Positions 7,404 to 16,502 are shown, numbered from the stretch's first letter. The stretch is DNA of 64,000 nt from Hydrogenophaga sp. (GCF_026125825.1 NZ_JAHCKK010000001.1:124001-188000), one strand, 5' to 3'. Translations and numbers: made by a program. Notes: generated from the sequence alone by a model not told the origin.

Positions 7404-7657
7404 CCCCAGCGGGTGTTTTCGTCCACTTGGACGGGCTCGAATGGCTCAGGCGGTGGAGGTAGAGGTGCAAGCGGAAAGCCGACCTTAACCGGGCGGCGCT
7501 TGCGACCAGAGAGAACCGGGCGGTACAGCTTCGTCACCGACTCATGCACGAGGCGTGCTTTTGCGGCGATAGCGATGTTCGACCACGAGTTTTCAGCAAG
7601 TTGGAACAGCTCCAGAAAGCCGATCTCGACTTCTCGAATCTGGTCTTCGCGTGTCAC
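7400..7657 (-). CDS. Small hypothetical protein in the lysis cassette
   Basis: An 85-aa product read from GTG 7657, which overlaps the stop of the holin candidate (GTGA) and ends overlapping the endolysin start. It has an acidic helical N-terminus (TREDQIREVEIGFLELF) and a proline-rich C-terminal region (PLPPPPEPFEPV). No membrane segment. Unknown function, but firmly placed by translational coupling on both sides. Confidence 0.6.
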   Translation of the reverse strand: MTREDQIREVEIGFLELFQLAENSWSNIAIAAKARLVHESVTKLYRPVLSGRKRRPVKVGFPLAPLPPPPEPFEPVQVDENTRWG

Positions 7658-7896
7658 TGTTCGTCTTTCGGGTGCAGCGCCGGCTGAGCCTTGATCCGGG
7701 CGGCCACCAGCGTGAGGAACATCACCGCTGCAGTAACCCCACCCAGCCATTCAGGCGGGATGCCGATCAGGGCCAGCATGTCGGTGCGCTGAGCCTCCGT
7801 GAGCAACGGCCACACGGTGATGACTGCGGCCCATACTGCTGCTACTTGGATGACCAGCATGCGCCACCACTGCTTTGCGTTGTCGATCAGCTTCAT
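7654..7896 (-). CDS. Holin candidate
   Basis: An 80-aa protein from ATG 7896 (MKLIDNAKQWWRML) with two hydrophobic segments at about residues 13-30 and 50-68, and a short charged tail. Size, topology and the position directly before the endolysin are those of a small class II holin. The start overlaps the previous stop by ATGA. Confidence 0.75.
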   Translation of the reverse strand: MKLIDNAKQWWRMLVIQVAAVWAAVITVWPLLTEAQRTDMLALIGIPPEWLGGVTAAVMFLTLVAARIKAQPALHPKDEQ

Positions 7897-8096
7897 TTGA
7901 TGAGCCCTTTCGATTGGAGATAGAAGAACAGCGCGACGGAGGCCACACCGACAAACCACATGAACTTCTGGACGACGTTCTTGCCTACGTCGCGATACAC
8001 GCGATCCGTCAGCTTGGAGACCGCCTTGTCAGCAGCCTTCTCGGCAATCTTCTCGATCTGTGCGTCAGACAATGGGGTGAAGTCAGATTCGCTCAT
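7893..8096 (-). CDS. Small C-terminally anchored membrane protein (holin-associated)
   Basis: A 67-aa protein from ATG 8096 (MSESDFTPLSDAQ). It has a charged helical N-terminus with Ala/Lys repeats and one membrane helix at the C-terminus (about residues 46-62). It may be a second holin or an antiholin, since pairs of small membrane proteins are usual in lysis cassettes. The start shares one base with the tail-fibre stop (TGATG). Confidence 0.65.
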   Translation of the reverse strand: MSESDFTPLSDAQIEKIAEKAADKAVSKLTDRVYRDVGKNVVQKFMWFVGVASVALFFYLQSKGLIK

Positions 8097-8821
8097 CAAC
8101 CCAACTCCCACCATGACAAGATCGACGATGCAGTGTTGATCTGGATCTGCATGCCAGGCGGTATCACCACCGTAAACTGCGCGGGGAGATTGGACAAAAC
8201 GTTGGTTGTCAAAACACTGTGGCCATTGAGAACCACGGTTGCGCCAGTCGTAGCAGCGGCGTTGACCGTGATGAAGGCAATGCGAACTCGTCCAGTGTTG
8301 TTGGTGTAAGGGGTGTTCGCCGCTCGACTGCCTGTCAGGTTCTGAGTGGTCTGCCCGAGACCCGGAACGACCGCTGCCAGGTTGGCAGGCGTCACTGCGC
8401 GAACTGCATCCGTCCCTGCTTGGGCTTCAGCATTGGTAGACAGCTCAACCTGGCCTTGTGCGGTGGCGCTCGCAGCTGGTAGGAGTGCTGAAATCTGCGC
8501 CCCTGTCAGTTCCTCGATGTCGCCCGTACCTGCGGTGACTCGGCCGAGAACGCGCGCCGTCGCGATGTCTTGGAGCTTCGCGAATGCGAACGATGCATCC
8601 GGCACGACAGGCGTCACGCTGAAAGTCTTTGCCCCGGTGATCGTCTGAGCACCAGCCAAGAGCACAGCAAGCGCAGCGTCCGGCTTTCCGTCACGAAGCT
8701 GGGCTATGAACGCGGCAAACGTCCGCATGTAGTCATCGAACGTCGCAGGGCTTTCAGAGCCTGCTGGGGAATTTGACCCTGGCGTCGTGCTCAGGTCGTT
8801 GATTGAACTCGGGACGGGCAT
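8096..8821 (-). CDS. Phage tail fibre protein
   Basis: A 241-aa protein. It opens with a structural N-terminus (PSSINDLSTTPGSNSPAGSE) and contains the block AQGQVELSTNAEAQAGTDAV followed by RAVTPANLAAVV (about residues 120-150). That block recurs in many phage tail fibres. The C-terminal third is a beta-rich, Thr/Asn-rich region that would form the receptor-binding tip. It lies between the ejection-protein genes and the lysis genes. Confidence 0.75.
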   Translation of the reverse strand: MPVPSSINDLSTTPGSNSPAGSESPATFDDYMRTFAAFIAQLRDGKPDAALAVLLAGAQTITGAKTFSVTPVVPDASFAFAKLQDIATARVLGRVTAGTGDIEELTGAQISALLPAASATAQGQVELSTNAEAQAGTDAVRAVTPANLAAVVPGLGQTTQNLTGSRAANTPYTNNTGRVRIAFITVNAAATTGATVVLNGHSVLTTNVLSNLPAQFTVVIPPGMQIQINTASSILSWWELG

Positions 8822-8837
8822 TTGCTATGCTCCAAAA

Positions 8838-8864
8838 GGAAAGCCCGCACGTGGCGGGCTTTGA
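8838..8864 (-). terminator. Intrinsic terminator within the late operon (possibly bidirectional)
   Basis: AAGCCCGC at 8841-8848 pairs with GCGGGCTT ending near 8862. On the minus strand the hairpin is followed by TTTCCTTTT. It sits between the ejection-protein gene and the fibre gene, so late transcripts must pass it to reach the fibre and lysis genes. Confidence 0.6.
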
Positions 8865-8885
8865 TACGGGGAAATGGGCGTTTAG

Positions 8886-9104
8886 ATGGACTTCACCGAA
8901 TTCACTATCTGGAAGGCGCTCGCCCTCTTGGCGATTGCTGGGATCGTGAGTTTCTGGCGCGGCTTCACTGGGCGGACAGCACAGGGGCTGTTCGATAGCC
9001 CAGCTCCAGAAGTCCTCGACGCGCAGCCGCCGAGCCAGCGCCAGGAGCTAGAAGTCCTTGAGAGGCTGGACGAGACAGCAGGGAAGCCGCTTGTGAAGGG
9101 TTGA
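8886..9104 (+). CDS. Possible small membrane protein, antisense to late genes
   Basis: A 72-aa plus-strand frame with an N-terminal hydrophobic helix (IWKALALLAIAGIVSFW) and an acidic tail. It has no clear ribosome binding site and overlaps 140 bp of the oppositely oriented ejection-protein gene. The membrane-anchor pattern is tidy, but it may be chance. Confidence 0.3.
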   Translation: MDFTEFTIWKALALLAIAGIVSFWRGFTGRTAQGLFDSPAPEVLDAQPPSQRQELEVLERLDETAGKPLVKG

Positions 9105-10875
9105 GCAAGGCATTTGCAAGCAGGTCGTTGATGCTCTGCGTGGCACCTGAGAGATTGGCAAGACCCTGGTAAGGGCTCAGAGCAACACGCCCCACGCCAC
9201 TCTCGGAAACACTGGCCGGCAACCCCAACTGAGACGAAAGACGGTCAATCAGCGTTTGGCTCACGATGTTTTGCGCAGTCGGAGAGCCTGAAGCTTTACC
9301 GGCGCTTTCTGCCGTGCTCTTGCGAGCTAAGTCGCGGGCGATGTTGTTCAGCCGCTCGATGTCTTGTGCAGGCATGACTTGCGCCAACGGTCGATCGATC
9401 CCGGCAGACTTCTTGACGCTGGTTGTGGCCCCTTCGAGTGCTTTTGCGTACTCATTTGCCATCTCCTTCCCCGTTGCGCCAAACCGGTTCAAAGCCGGCT
9501 CGAAGCGCCTCTTCAAATCTCGCGCCACCTCCATGCTGTTCACCTGGCGAGACATGTGGGCGAAGTTGTCGTTCGCCTCCCTGTAACTCGGGGCAATCTG
9601 CTCGATGGTCGCCATCAAATCGGACTTGGTCTGCGTCAGCGCGCGCAGTTCTTCCTTGCCAATGGATGAGCCCGGTTGCGAGGCCTTGCTGATCTGGTTG
9701 TCCAGCGCCTTTTTGAGCCAGTCCATCCCCTCCAACGACCCGAAGTCGTCGATGGTCCGATCACTTTCGCGGGCGAGTCGCTGCGCCACGCTCTGCGCCT
9801 GCTTGATCGAAGGCCGACCCATGAGGCTTTCGATTTGAGGCTGAATCGCGGCGGCTGCATCAGGGTCGATACCACCTTTCAGAGCCTTGGCGTAGTCCTC
9901 ATTGGCGAACACGCGGCGACCTTCCTTGATCGCGTCGAAATACTCATCGGTGCCGGCCACCTCGTTGAGGGCCGACATGCGCGCTGCGCGCTGATTGGCG
10001 TAACGCTGTTGCAGCGGTGCGGCCATTTCGGGATTGTTCAGAAGCGTGCGTTCGAGCTGGGCCAGGCCGGGATCGTTGGCGATCTGCGCGACGGTGGGCT
10101 CGCTGCCAGGAACAAGAGGCCTGGCGCTTTTCAACGACTTCGCCGCTTGAGTCGGGTTGGTTGCCGACTTCTGCAGGATCTCGGCGGCAATGTCATCCTG
10201 CCCTTTGAGGGTGAAGGGGCGAACAATGGCTTTCGGCGCCCCGAGTGCTACGCCTGCAGCACGCGACACCGCTTCCACGCCTCGCAATGCAGGCGGAAGA
10301 AGGCCGCCGACCAGCGCACCGGTTGAAGCCTCGCCTGGATTGACCAGTCCCGCCGCAGCACCGCCCGTGATGGCTCCGCCGGCCATGCGCGCCCCCATGT
10401 TTCCCGTTTGCATACCGCTGGATGCGATGTATGGGGCCAACTTGGACAGCACGGGAACGGCTCGCGCACCAACGGCCAGCGGCGTACCGATGCCGAGCGT
10501 ACCGGCAACCTCGCCGCCCAGCTTGCCCGCTCCATAAGCGAAGGAGTCGGTTTCCGCCCCCAGCTCACCGAGTCCGCCGTCCATGGCTTCGCGCCTGTCC
10601 TTGCGACCGATGAAGCTGTTTTCGATGCCTACAGCACGCGCAGCAGCATCCACCGGGGACAGGATCGTTGCCCCAATTGACCCAGCGCCTCGCACACCAC
10701 CAGCAATGACGTTGCCTACCTGCTGTTTGAGCTGGTCGCCAAACGACTTCTTAGGTTCTGACGGCGCATCGCCGCCCTGCTGAGAGCGGATGAAATCCGC
10801 AAGCTTCTTGGCAGACTCAGTGTCGCCTGCCGCGTCAGCCTTGCGCAGCGCTTCATAGAGACGTTCTTGGTCCAT
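8965..10875 (-). CDS. Large DNA-ejection / internal virion protein
   Basis: A 636-aa protein from ATG 10875 (a TTG at 10881 is the alternative). The N-terminus MDQERLYEALRKADAAGDT resembles a short helical repeat found at the start of phage internal virion proteins. Residues 50-220 are rich in Gly/Ala with hydrophobic segments that could insert into a membrane. The rest is long charged helices. Such proteins leave the capsid with the DNA in podoviruses and form a channel through the envelope. It is the third in a run of similar low-complexity genes. Confidence 0.7.
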   Translation of the reverse strand: MDQERLYEALRKADAAGDTESAKKLADFIRSQQGGDAPSEPKKSFGDQLKQQVGNVIAGGVRGAGSIGATILSPVDAAARAVGIENSFIGRKDRREAMDGGLGELGAETDSFAYGAGKLGGEVAGTLGIGTPLAVGARAVPVLSKLAPYIASSGMQTGNMGARMAGGAITGGAAAGLVNPGEASTGALVGGLLPPALRGVEAVSRAAGVALGAPKAIVRPFTLKGQDDIAAEILQKSATNPTQAAKSLKSARPLVPGSEPTVAQIANDPGLAQLERTLLNNPEMAAPLQQRYANQRAARMSALNEVAGTDEYFDAIKEGRRVFANEDYAKALKGGIDPDAAAAIQPQIESLMGRPSIKQAQSVAQRLARESDRTIDDFGSLEGMDWLKKALDNQISKASQPGSSIGKEELRALTQTKSDLMATIEQIAPSYREANDNFAHMSRQVNSMEVARDLKRRFEPALNRFGATGKEMANEYAKALEGATTSVKKSAGIDRPLAQVMPAQDIERLNNIARDLARKSTAESAGKASGSPTAQNIVSQTLIDRLSSQLGLPASVSESGVGRVALSPYQGLANLSGATQSINDLLANALLNPSQAASLLSRPASQGLLAPGAGSAAARRGLLELGYRTAPVLSAQ

Positions 10876-10877
10876 GT

Positions 10878-12176
10878 TCAATACTTGTTAAGGATCGCGG
10901 CGATTTCAGGCGTAACGCCTTTCAAATCCGAGCCCTTCTTTTTGACGGGGACTGCCTCGGGGATGCGCGACACGCCGCGTCCGGCAGGCGCTCCCATGTC
11001 CTGCTCGGCTTGAGCACGCATGCGAGCCTTCTGCGCGATCACATCGGGACCATCGCCGACTTGCGGGAAGAACGTCCGGTTGTTGAGCGTCACTTCGCCA
11101 GGGGTCGCTGCAGCTCCGGTCTTGGCACGCAGGAAAGCCTCCGACCATTGATCTTGAAGCTGGGAAACCTGCTGAGCGTTGGCCGGTGCTGCCCAGTTGG
11201 CCCAGTCCTTTTTCGCCATCGCCACCGAAGACGGCCATGCGTCTTTGCCCTCCGAGGTCAGCTTGTTCAGCTCGTTCGTGGCGGATCGCATCTGGCCCAG
11301 ATACAGGGTGCCCTTGGCCTCGCCTTCAGTCAACTTCGTGGTTCCGCCACCAGGCGCACCATTGAGGGGGACAAACGCGCCTCCCGGGGCCTTGGGTACA
11401 TAGCCGCCAAGGCTGTCATTGAAGGTGTAGCCATTCCGGTCCAGATTCAGCCGCTCCCGCGAAACCGCGTTGTTTGCCCAGCCGAGTGCATTGGAGGCTT
11501 TCGCATCAGGGCTCATAGACTTGGGCAACGTGGACACAGGCTTTTGGGTGTACGGGTCAAGGAACTGCACCGCGCCCCCAGTGTCGGCCTGGATCGGCGC
11601 ACGGTACTGCGCCAAGCCCTCGCCAATGCGCTCTCCGTAGTCATCAACCTGAAACTCCATCTCTCGACCATCAGGCCCCATGCCTTTGACGGTGCGAGCT
11701 ACCTTGGCCCTGCCGAGGTTCTGCGCTTCGGCCAATGCCTTGACCAGCTCGGGCGATACGCCGTTTGCCAAGAGCAACTGATAGTTGGGCTTGGGGGTTT
11801 GTCCGATGGCGGTAGCGGCTTCGGGCCGCGGGCCGGTGACGCCAGTTGCGGCATTCGCGCTCGTCCCTGCCACCGGAGCGAACTGAGATGCAACTAGCTC
11901 ACGTTGACGCGCTTCTTCCGCAGCTTTGCGCTGCGCAGCCGAGAGGCTTTGTTTGTAGGTGTCAACCTGCAGGGTTCGGATCTCGTTCTGCTTGGCGTTC
12001 TCCGCCGCCTGCATCTCGCGATCCTGCGCATTCGCATACCCCGCCAAGCCAGCAAGACCACCACGACCGATCGAGTTCAGCGGCTGGCCGCGACGTGCAC
12101 CAGCAAGCCCGCCAAACGCGGCAGACAGCAAGCCCTGCCCCTCGGGGGTCTTGGCGAATTCAAGAAGACTGTTCAT
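10878..12176 (-). CDS. Internal virion / ejection protein
   Basis: A 432-aa protein. It has a Gly/Ala-rich hydrophobic N-terminal segment (LLSAAFGGLAGARRGQ), then a Gln/Glu/Lys-rich coiled-coil-like region (about residues 50-110), then a low-complexity body with Gly-Thr-Thr loops. Its ends overlap both neighbours by four bases, so it belongs to the tightly coupled structural operon. Function is assigned from composition and position. Confidence 0.6.
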   Translation of the reverse strand: MNSLLEFAKTPEGQGLLSAAFGGLAGARRGQPLNSIGRGGLAGLAGYANAQDREMQAAENAKQNEIRTLQVDTYKQSLSAAQRKAAEEARQRELVASQFAPVAGTSANAATGVTGPRPEAATAIGQTPKPNYQLLLANGVSPELVKALAEAQNLGRAKVARTVKGMGPDGREMEFQVDDYGERIGEGLAQYRAPIQADTGGAVQFLDPYTQKPVSTLPKSMSPDAKASNALGWANNAVSRERLNLDRNGYTFNDSLGGYVPKAPGGAFVPLNGAPGGGTTKLTEGEAKGTLYLGQMRSATNELNKLTSEGKDAWPSSVAMAKKDWANWAAPANAQQVSQLQDQWSEAFLRAKTGAAATPGEVTLNNRTFFPQVGDGPDVIAQKARMRAQAEQDMGAPAGRGVSRIPEAVPVKKKGSDLKGVTPEIAAILNKY

Positions 12177-12772
12177 GCCAGTAGTCCTCGACGTTGTTGA
12201 CGGCGTGCCGCACGCTCATTTGCCGAAGCCTGGAGCGGTGCCATGTACGCCTGCTGATTCTGGTTTGCAAGGTCCTGCAGGCTCAATCCTGCGGTTGGCG
12301 GAGCCACGGGCGGAGGTGCCGCGCCTTGCTCTTGAGGCATGAGCGAATTGGCGGTCTGGATACCGCTGCTCGCTGCCTGCATCACCGGCTTGTATTCGCT
12401 CAGGCCAGCCAGCAACCCGCCGCCAGACTGCGCGCCCATGGCGGTTGTCGGGGCGGCAGTCAACCCAAGGCCAGAAGACGTAGCAGCCAGGCCCGTTCCT
12501 GCGCCTGTTCCGGCAGTAAGGCCCAAACCAGTACCACCAGCGGCGAGACCCGTGCCTGCCCCCGTCGCAGCGGTAAGCCCCGCGCCAGCACCGGCCCCGG
12601 CTGCAGCGCCTCCCAAGAGGCCACCAGCGCCAGCAGCACCAGCAGCCCCCGCTGCACCAGCCCCGGCCCCAGCTCCAGCCGCGCCAGCAAGTGCCGGAGC
12701 TGCTGCGCCGCCAGATGCGACCGTAGCCGCAGCAGCAGCGGCCAGAGCCGCCATTTGCCACCACTTGTTCAT
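12173..12772 (-). CDS. Ala/Gly-rich structural protein, probable ejection protein
   Basis: A 199-aa protein whose first 130 residues are almost entirely Ala, Gly and Thr, with short repeats of the GTGLAAGGTGLGLTAGTG type. A Gln-rich helical C-terminus follows, ending RRQQRRGLLA. Such extreme composition is characteristic of small internal virion proteins of podoviruses. The repetitive DNA creates long meaningless frames on the other strand. Confidence 0.6.
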   Translation of the reverse strand: MNKWWQMAALAAAAAATVASGGAAAPALAGAAGAGAGAGAAGAAGAAGAGGLLGGAAAGAGAGAGLTAATGAGTGLAAGGTGLGLTAGTGAGTGLAATSSGLGLTAAPTTAMGAQSGGGLLAGLSEYKPVMQAASSGIQTANSLMPQEQGAAPPPVAPPTAGLSLQDLANQNQQAYMAPLQASANERAARRQQRRGLLA

Positions 12773-13449
12773 TTGCCGCCTCCAGTGCTAGAGGTCGTCG
12801 TGCTTTGACCAGGCGCACCCGAGAATGCTCCGCTCATTGCAGCCAACTGCTTATACGGAAGGTTCTGTTGCTCCTGGAACTGCTGATAGCCGAAGTCCTT
12901 CTGTTGCTGGGCTTGGTCTTGCTGGATCTGGCCGGCGTTGAGCAACTGCCCCGCGTCTTGATACGCCTGGTTGCCGAACTGCTGCGCCATGCCGATCGAT
13001 TGCATCTGACGCTGCTTGTCTTGGTCGTAGGCTTGGCCGTACATCGAAGTCGCCACATCGCCAAGACCCTTCTGAAACTGCTCCTGCAGTCCAGAGTTGC
13101 CGAACGATCCAGAGTTGACCGCCCCGGTGTTGAACTGGCTGCGCACCGAGTCCTGGGCCTTGCCCACCATCTGATCGAGGTAGGGGTTGGTCTGCCCACC
13201 CTGGATGTTCTGATTCAGCGCGGCCTCGGCGTTGTTGATCGTCTGCGAGCCCTGCGTGGCACGTTGCGTGATCGCATCAATGCCCTGCATTTGGGTCGGG
13301 TTCAGCTCTGCGAACCTCTCGCCCGTGTAGGGCGTGAAGCCCTGGTTTGACATGTTGATCGCCTTGCTCGCATACGCCGATGCAAGAGGCTTCAACTCCT
13401 CGGGAATGTTCTGTACCGTGGTCGAATCACCACCACCGCCACCGCCCAT
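12769..13449 (-). CDS. Conserved phage virion protein, Gln/Asn-rich
   Basis: A 226-aa protein. It starts with a run of six glycines, then has long helices rich in Gln, Asn and Ser and a glycine-rich end. The block PYLDQMVGKAQDSVRSQFN and the GSFGNSGLQE motif look like those of podovirus internal proteins encoded just before the ejection proteins. It is soluble with no membrane helix. Confidence 0.6.
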   Translation of the reverse strand: MGGGGGGDSTTVQNIPEELKPLASAYASKAINMSNQGFTPYTGERFAELNPTQMQGIDAITQRATQGSQTINNAEAALNQNIQGGQTNPYLDQMVGKAQDSVRSQFNTGAVNSGSFGNSGLQEQFQKGLGDVATSMYGQAYDQDKQRQMQSIGMAQQFGNQAYQDAGQLLNAGQIQQDQAQQQKDFGYQQFQEQQNLPYKQLAAMSGAFSGAPGQSTTTSSTGGGK

Positions 13450-13450
13450 A

Positions 13451-13858
13451 TCAGACCTCCACTTTCAATGTTTCGTAGACGGGCTTGAACCCGCATTTCA
13501 TGCGATAGAGACGCGCCTGAGCCGGCTTGGCCGAGCAGCGCACCTCCGAGCAACCGAGCGATGCCGCCATGGCTTTGATTTCCTCAAAGAACTGCTCAAA
13601 GTGCCCATGAGGTGCGACCAGATTTGTGATGTGCAGGGCACGCAGGTTGGGGAGCTGATCCACTTTGATCGCGCCCCAGCCGACCGTCTTCCCGTCGTTG
13701 TCCATACGGATCAAGGTGCGCTCGCCACGGCTGAGAATCATCTTGAGCTGAGAGCCAGTGATATCGCCACCAGATTCTTCGCAAGCGGCCTCCAGGCAGT
13801 CCGCGCCTTCTTTCCAAGCCTTATCAATGAAGAAGGTTCCGATTGGTTCTAGCTTCAT
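13451..13858 (-). CDS. GNAT-like acyltransferase fold protein in the virion cluster
   Basis: A 135-aa protein with the strand-helix order of GNAT domains. It has a beta4-like segment (GKTVGWGAIKVDQLPNLRAL), a P-loop-like HITNLVAPHGHFEQF, and a terminal SLGCSEVRCSAKPAQARLYRMKCGFKPV that matches the usual GNAT ending of an AxxLYxKxGF type. GNAT-like proteins are frequent among podovirus internal virion genes. Substrate unknown. Confidence 0.65.
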   Translation of the reverse strand: MKLEPIGTFFIDKAWKEGADCLEAACEESGGDITGSQLKMILSRGERTLIRMDNDGKTVGWGAIKVDQLPNLRALHITNLVAPHGHFEQFFEEIKAMAASLGCSEVRCSAKPAQARLYRMKCGFKPVYETLKVEV

Positions 13859-14145
13859 CAGTTGCCTGTCAGAAAACGCATTTGCACGAACGTGAGCGGG
13901 CTGTCATCGAGACACATCCACCCATAGACGACGTACTTGTTTGGGGTCGAGCCAAGCTCGGCTGGCGCGCTGTTCCGCACAACGTCACCAACAGCGTAAA
14001 CCCCCGTTGTAGGCACTGTGGGTTGAGCGTTGTACGAAGCAACAAGCCGGCCTTCACTCAGAGCATTGACCTGTTGCGCATGTGTCTTGAACTCACGCAG
14101 CACCGGCTGTTCAGCCTTGATCAAAGGGGTAATGTTGAGCTTCAA
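13858..14145 (-). CDS. Small phage structural protein
   Basis: A 95-aa beta-rich protein. Its middle (VGDVVRNSAPAELGSTPNKYVVYGWMC) resembles short carbohydrate-binding or tail-spike-like beta modules, but I cannot name a family. It shares one base with its downstream neighbour and overlaps the stabilisation-protein gene by four, so it is firmly part of the structural operon. Confidence 0.6.
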   Translation of the reverse strand: MKLNITPLIKAEQPVLREFKTHAQQVNALSEGRLVASYNAQPTVPTTGVYAVGDVVRNSAPAELGSTPNKYVVYGWMCLDDSPLTFVQMRFLTGN

Positions 14146-15587
14146 CGCATCCCCTCTTTCGTGTACGTGGCCTTCATGTGCGTGACCGTCACCGGGCCCA
14201 CGAAGTCAGCCGCCGCCCTGTGCCACCGAGCCGACAACAAGACATCAAACTTCCCGTCGTTCATTGCCCCGCTAGGCCCATCCATGTACGGAGTGCCGCT
14301 GTTCATGCTGGATTGCGTCTGGATAGTTGCCGAGGTGGGCGCTTTGGCAAAGCGAAGCCGGATGCCTTGGAGTAACAGAACCGCGTCGTCGTCTCCAACC
14401 TCACCAGTCACAAACCCGCTCGACACGGAGTCGCCGGTCAAGCTTTTCAATTGATGCGAGGTGTCGAAGACCGACAGTGATCGACCGCCAGACAGCCAGA
14501 ACTGCGAATCAAAGCCAATGTCCGGCAGGCCATCCATGGTCGCGCTGTAGTCATCGAGCGTGTCGTAGGTCGCGCCCGGGGAGACGTATTCAATGGCCGA
14601 TTCGATCTCGCGGTCTGCTCTGCCCCAACGCTTGGAAAGCACGTCGTAGACCAGCGCGCTATCAAGCTCCGACGAATCAGGAGACGGGTAGAAGATCCAG
14701 ACAAGGTTTGTCGAGCGATCGAACGTGCAGATGATCTTGTACTTCGCCGATGGGTTCGAGTTCGCAAGAAACCACTTGCGCAAGGTTCCATCAGCGATCG
14801 GCGTAGGACGGGAGCCGTCGTACAGCCAGAAGTTATCCTCGCCCACGAAGAAGTGAACACCTCCAAGGTCGCACCATGCGCTTTTCCCGACGCATCCAGC
14901 ATCACCGCCAGGCGCTTGCGTCCAGTCCCACACCACGGGAGCGCCGACGTACTGCCCGAGATAAATCGAGCGGCTTTTGTAGGCCACCGCATACTCACCG
15001 AGCCGCCCACCTGCAGTCAGAGGCCCAGGCGTTGAAACGAGCCGGCCAGAAGCCGATTGCGTGGTGACACTTTCCGTCCAATCGGTGTCATCGAAAGCTG
15101 CACAGCAGTGCCAACCATCGGGCTTTTCCGCGCCGTCGTTGACGTTGAGTGCCATCACAAAAGCACCGACCGAGAAGACGACCTCAGCCTTCGGCGCGCC
15201 GGAAATGTCAGCGAAAGCGCCCGACGTAGATCGTTGGATCGTGTCGGTGCGGTTGGCCATCAGCGTGGCATCACCGAACTGAGTGATCGACCACCGAGAT
15301 TCAGCGCCGCCCGTGTAACCCCCGCCCATGGATTGATTGACCCAAGCCCCGGCCAGAAGCTCATAGATGGCCGTCTGAGTGCCTGAGAGAATTCGACGGG
15401 TGTTGTCCAGCCGAGAGACGACCGCAGCACCCTGAGATGCCGCAGCAAGTGCAGGAACACCGGCAGGAGCTACCTCACTAGGCCCACCCTTCATCCCCAC
15501 CAATGCAGGGATCAGGTTCGTGCAATCCGACAACAGACCGGGCGTCGTCTGCTCAGCGTCCGGTGCAAACCCAATGATGGGGATCAT
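14142..15587 (-). CDS. DNA-stabilisation / tail-hub protein (P22 gp10-like)
   Basis: A 481-aa protein composed of repeated beta-strands with aromatic residues, consistent with a beta-propeller. It opens with GFAPDAEQTTPGLLSDCTNLIP, the N-terminal pattern of P22 gp10-like packaged-DNA stabilisation proteins. These close the portal channel after packaging and form the neck. It lies directly after the adaptor gene, as in P22-like and SU10-like phages. Confidence 0.7.
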   Translation of the reverse strand: MIPIIGFAPDAEQTTPGLLSDCTNLIPALVGMKGGPSEVAPAGVPALAAASQGAAVVSRLDNTRRILSGTQTAIYELLAGAWVNQSMGGGYTGGAESRWSITQFGDATLMANRTDTIQRSTSGAFADISGAPKAEVVFSVGAFVMALNVNDGAEKPDGWHCCAAFDDTDWTESVTTQSASGRLVSTPGPLTAGGRLGEYAVAYKSRSIYLGQYVGAPVVWDWTQAPGGDAGCVGKSAWCDLGGVHFFVGEDNFWLYDGSRPTPIADGTLRKWFLANSNPSAKYKIICTFDRSTNLVWIFYPSPDSSELDSALVYDVLSKRWGRADREIESAIEYVSPGATYDTLDDYSATMDGLPDIGFDSQFWLSGGRSLSVFDTSHQLKSLTGDSVSSGFVTGEVGDDDAVLLLQGIRLRFAKAPTSATIQTQSSMNSGTPYMDGPSGAMNDGKFDVLLSARWHRAAADFVGPVTVTHMKATYTKEGMR

Positions 15588-16153
15588 CGAGCGCGGGCCA
15601 CCAGCGGGCCGGTGTAGCGGTTGTCATTGGCCCCAAGCTCGGCGATTGCGTTCTGGTACGCCTCTTCGTAGGCTGTCTTGTCGGACCTGGTATAGATCGC
15701 GCACTGAATCAATGCACCATAGAGGTACACATCAGGCGCTTCAGAGGCGAGCCAATTGGTAGGCGCGGTATCGGTCAACCCGGGGATCTTGGTGTACAGA
15801 ACACCTTGAACATCGCCGCCGCCATTGATGAACAGGTCTTGCTCACCACGGCGCGCGTATTGCGTAGGCGTGCCAGTCAATCCGCTGGCGAGCACGCTGT
15901 CGAGAGACTGGCGCTTGAGTGGCGTCCCCTCATATCCTGGCACCCAAAGGGCCTTCACGTCGGCGATGTCTGCGGACAGCGTGACCACGTTGTCCACGAT
16001 GGGTGTTGCGGCGAGCACGGTTTCCATCTGCCGCACGCGCAGAAAGCGGTTCATCTTGGTCTCGGCCAAGAGAATGAATGTCGGGATAGACCCGTCCAGG
16101 TCAGTCCGATGAATGAGCCCGACGATTGCGGCGACCAGCTCGGTGTAGTTCAT
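15584..16153 (-). CDS. Head-tail adaptor protein (P22 gp4/SU10 adaptor type)
   Basis: A 189-aa protein opening MNYTELVAAIVGLIHRTDL and containing FILLAETKMNRFLRVRQMET, the helical block of podovirus adaptor proteins that bind under the portal ring. The C-terminal half has the VYLYGALIQCAIY helix usual in the family. It sits between the capsid region and the neck-protein gene. Confidence 0.72.
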   Translation of the reverse strand: MNYTELVAAIVGLIHRTDLDGSIPTFILLAETKMNRFLRVRQMETVLAATPIVDNVVTLSADIADVKALWVPGYEGTPLKRQSLDSVLASGLTGTPTQYARRGEQDLFINGGGDVQGVLYTKIPGLTDTAPTNWLASEAPDVYLYGALIQCAIYTRSDKTAYEEAYQNAIAELGANDNRYTGPLVARAR

Positions 16154-16452
16154 CGCAGGACCTTGTTGAAAGTGACGAAGGCCGGGTTCTTCTTCAAGAA
16201 CTCAATGCAGCGCTTCTTGTCGATCGTTCCGTCCTGGCGCAACATCGTTGCCAGTTCGGCCATCGGAATGGTTCCGACGTGGCGCATCTCGCCCCACCGC
16301 TCGCCTTCAGTCGCAGCGCGGACCTCGGCGCACGCATCCACCAATGGCTGCGCGTCGTAGGTCTTCTGAATGACAACCCGATTTGCATCCTCCAAGTAGT
16401 GAACCTTGGTCGTGATGCCGGTTTGCGCGTCGTGGTCTTGGTATGCGGGCAT
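16150..16452 (-). CDS. Hypothetical phage protein downstream of the capsid gene
   Basis: A 100-aa acidic protein with no recognised motif. It overlaps the adaptor gene by ATGA and begins immediately after a terminator hairpin that follows the capsid gene. Its position suggests a minor head or completion protein. Confidence 0.6.
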   Translation of the reverse strand: MPAYQDHDAQTGITTKVHYLEDANRVVIQKTYDAQPLVDACAEVRAATEGERWGEMRHVGTIPMAELATMLRQDGTIDKKRCIEFLKKNPAFVTFNKVLR

Positions 16453-16453
16453 G

Positions 16454-16483
16454 AAAAAGCCCCCGAGGTTTCCCCCGGAGGCT
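16454..16483 (-). terminator. Intrinsic terminator after the capsid gene
   Basis: On the minus strand AGCCTCCGGGGG, a short loop, then CCTCGGGGGCT forms a hairpin followed by TTTTT (16454-16458). It lies inside the late operon between capsid and the next gene, so it may lower the expression of everything downstream unless transcription is antiterminated. Confidence 0.7.
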
Positions 16484-16502
16484 CCTTTGTGCTGACTGCT
16501 GA

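Noticed and set aside
8096-8821. Possible diversity-generating retroelement target at the tail fibre
   Set aside because: No reverse transcriptase gene, no template repeat and no adenine-biased duplicate of the fibre end is present.
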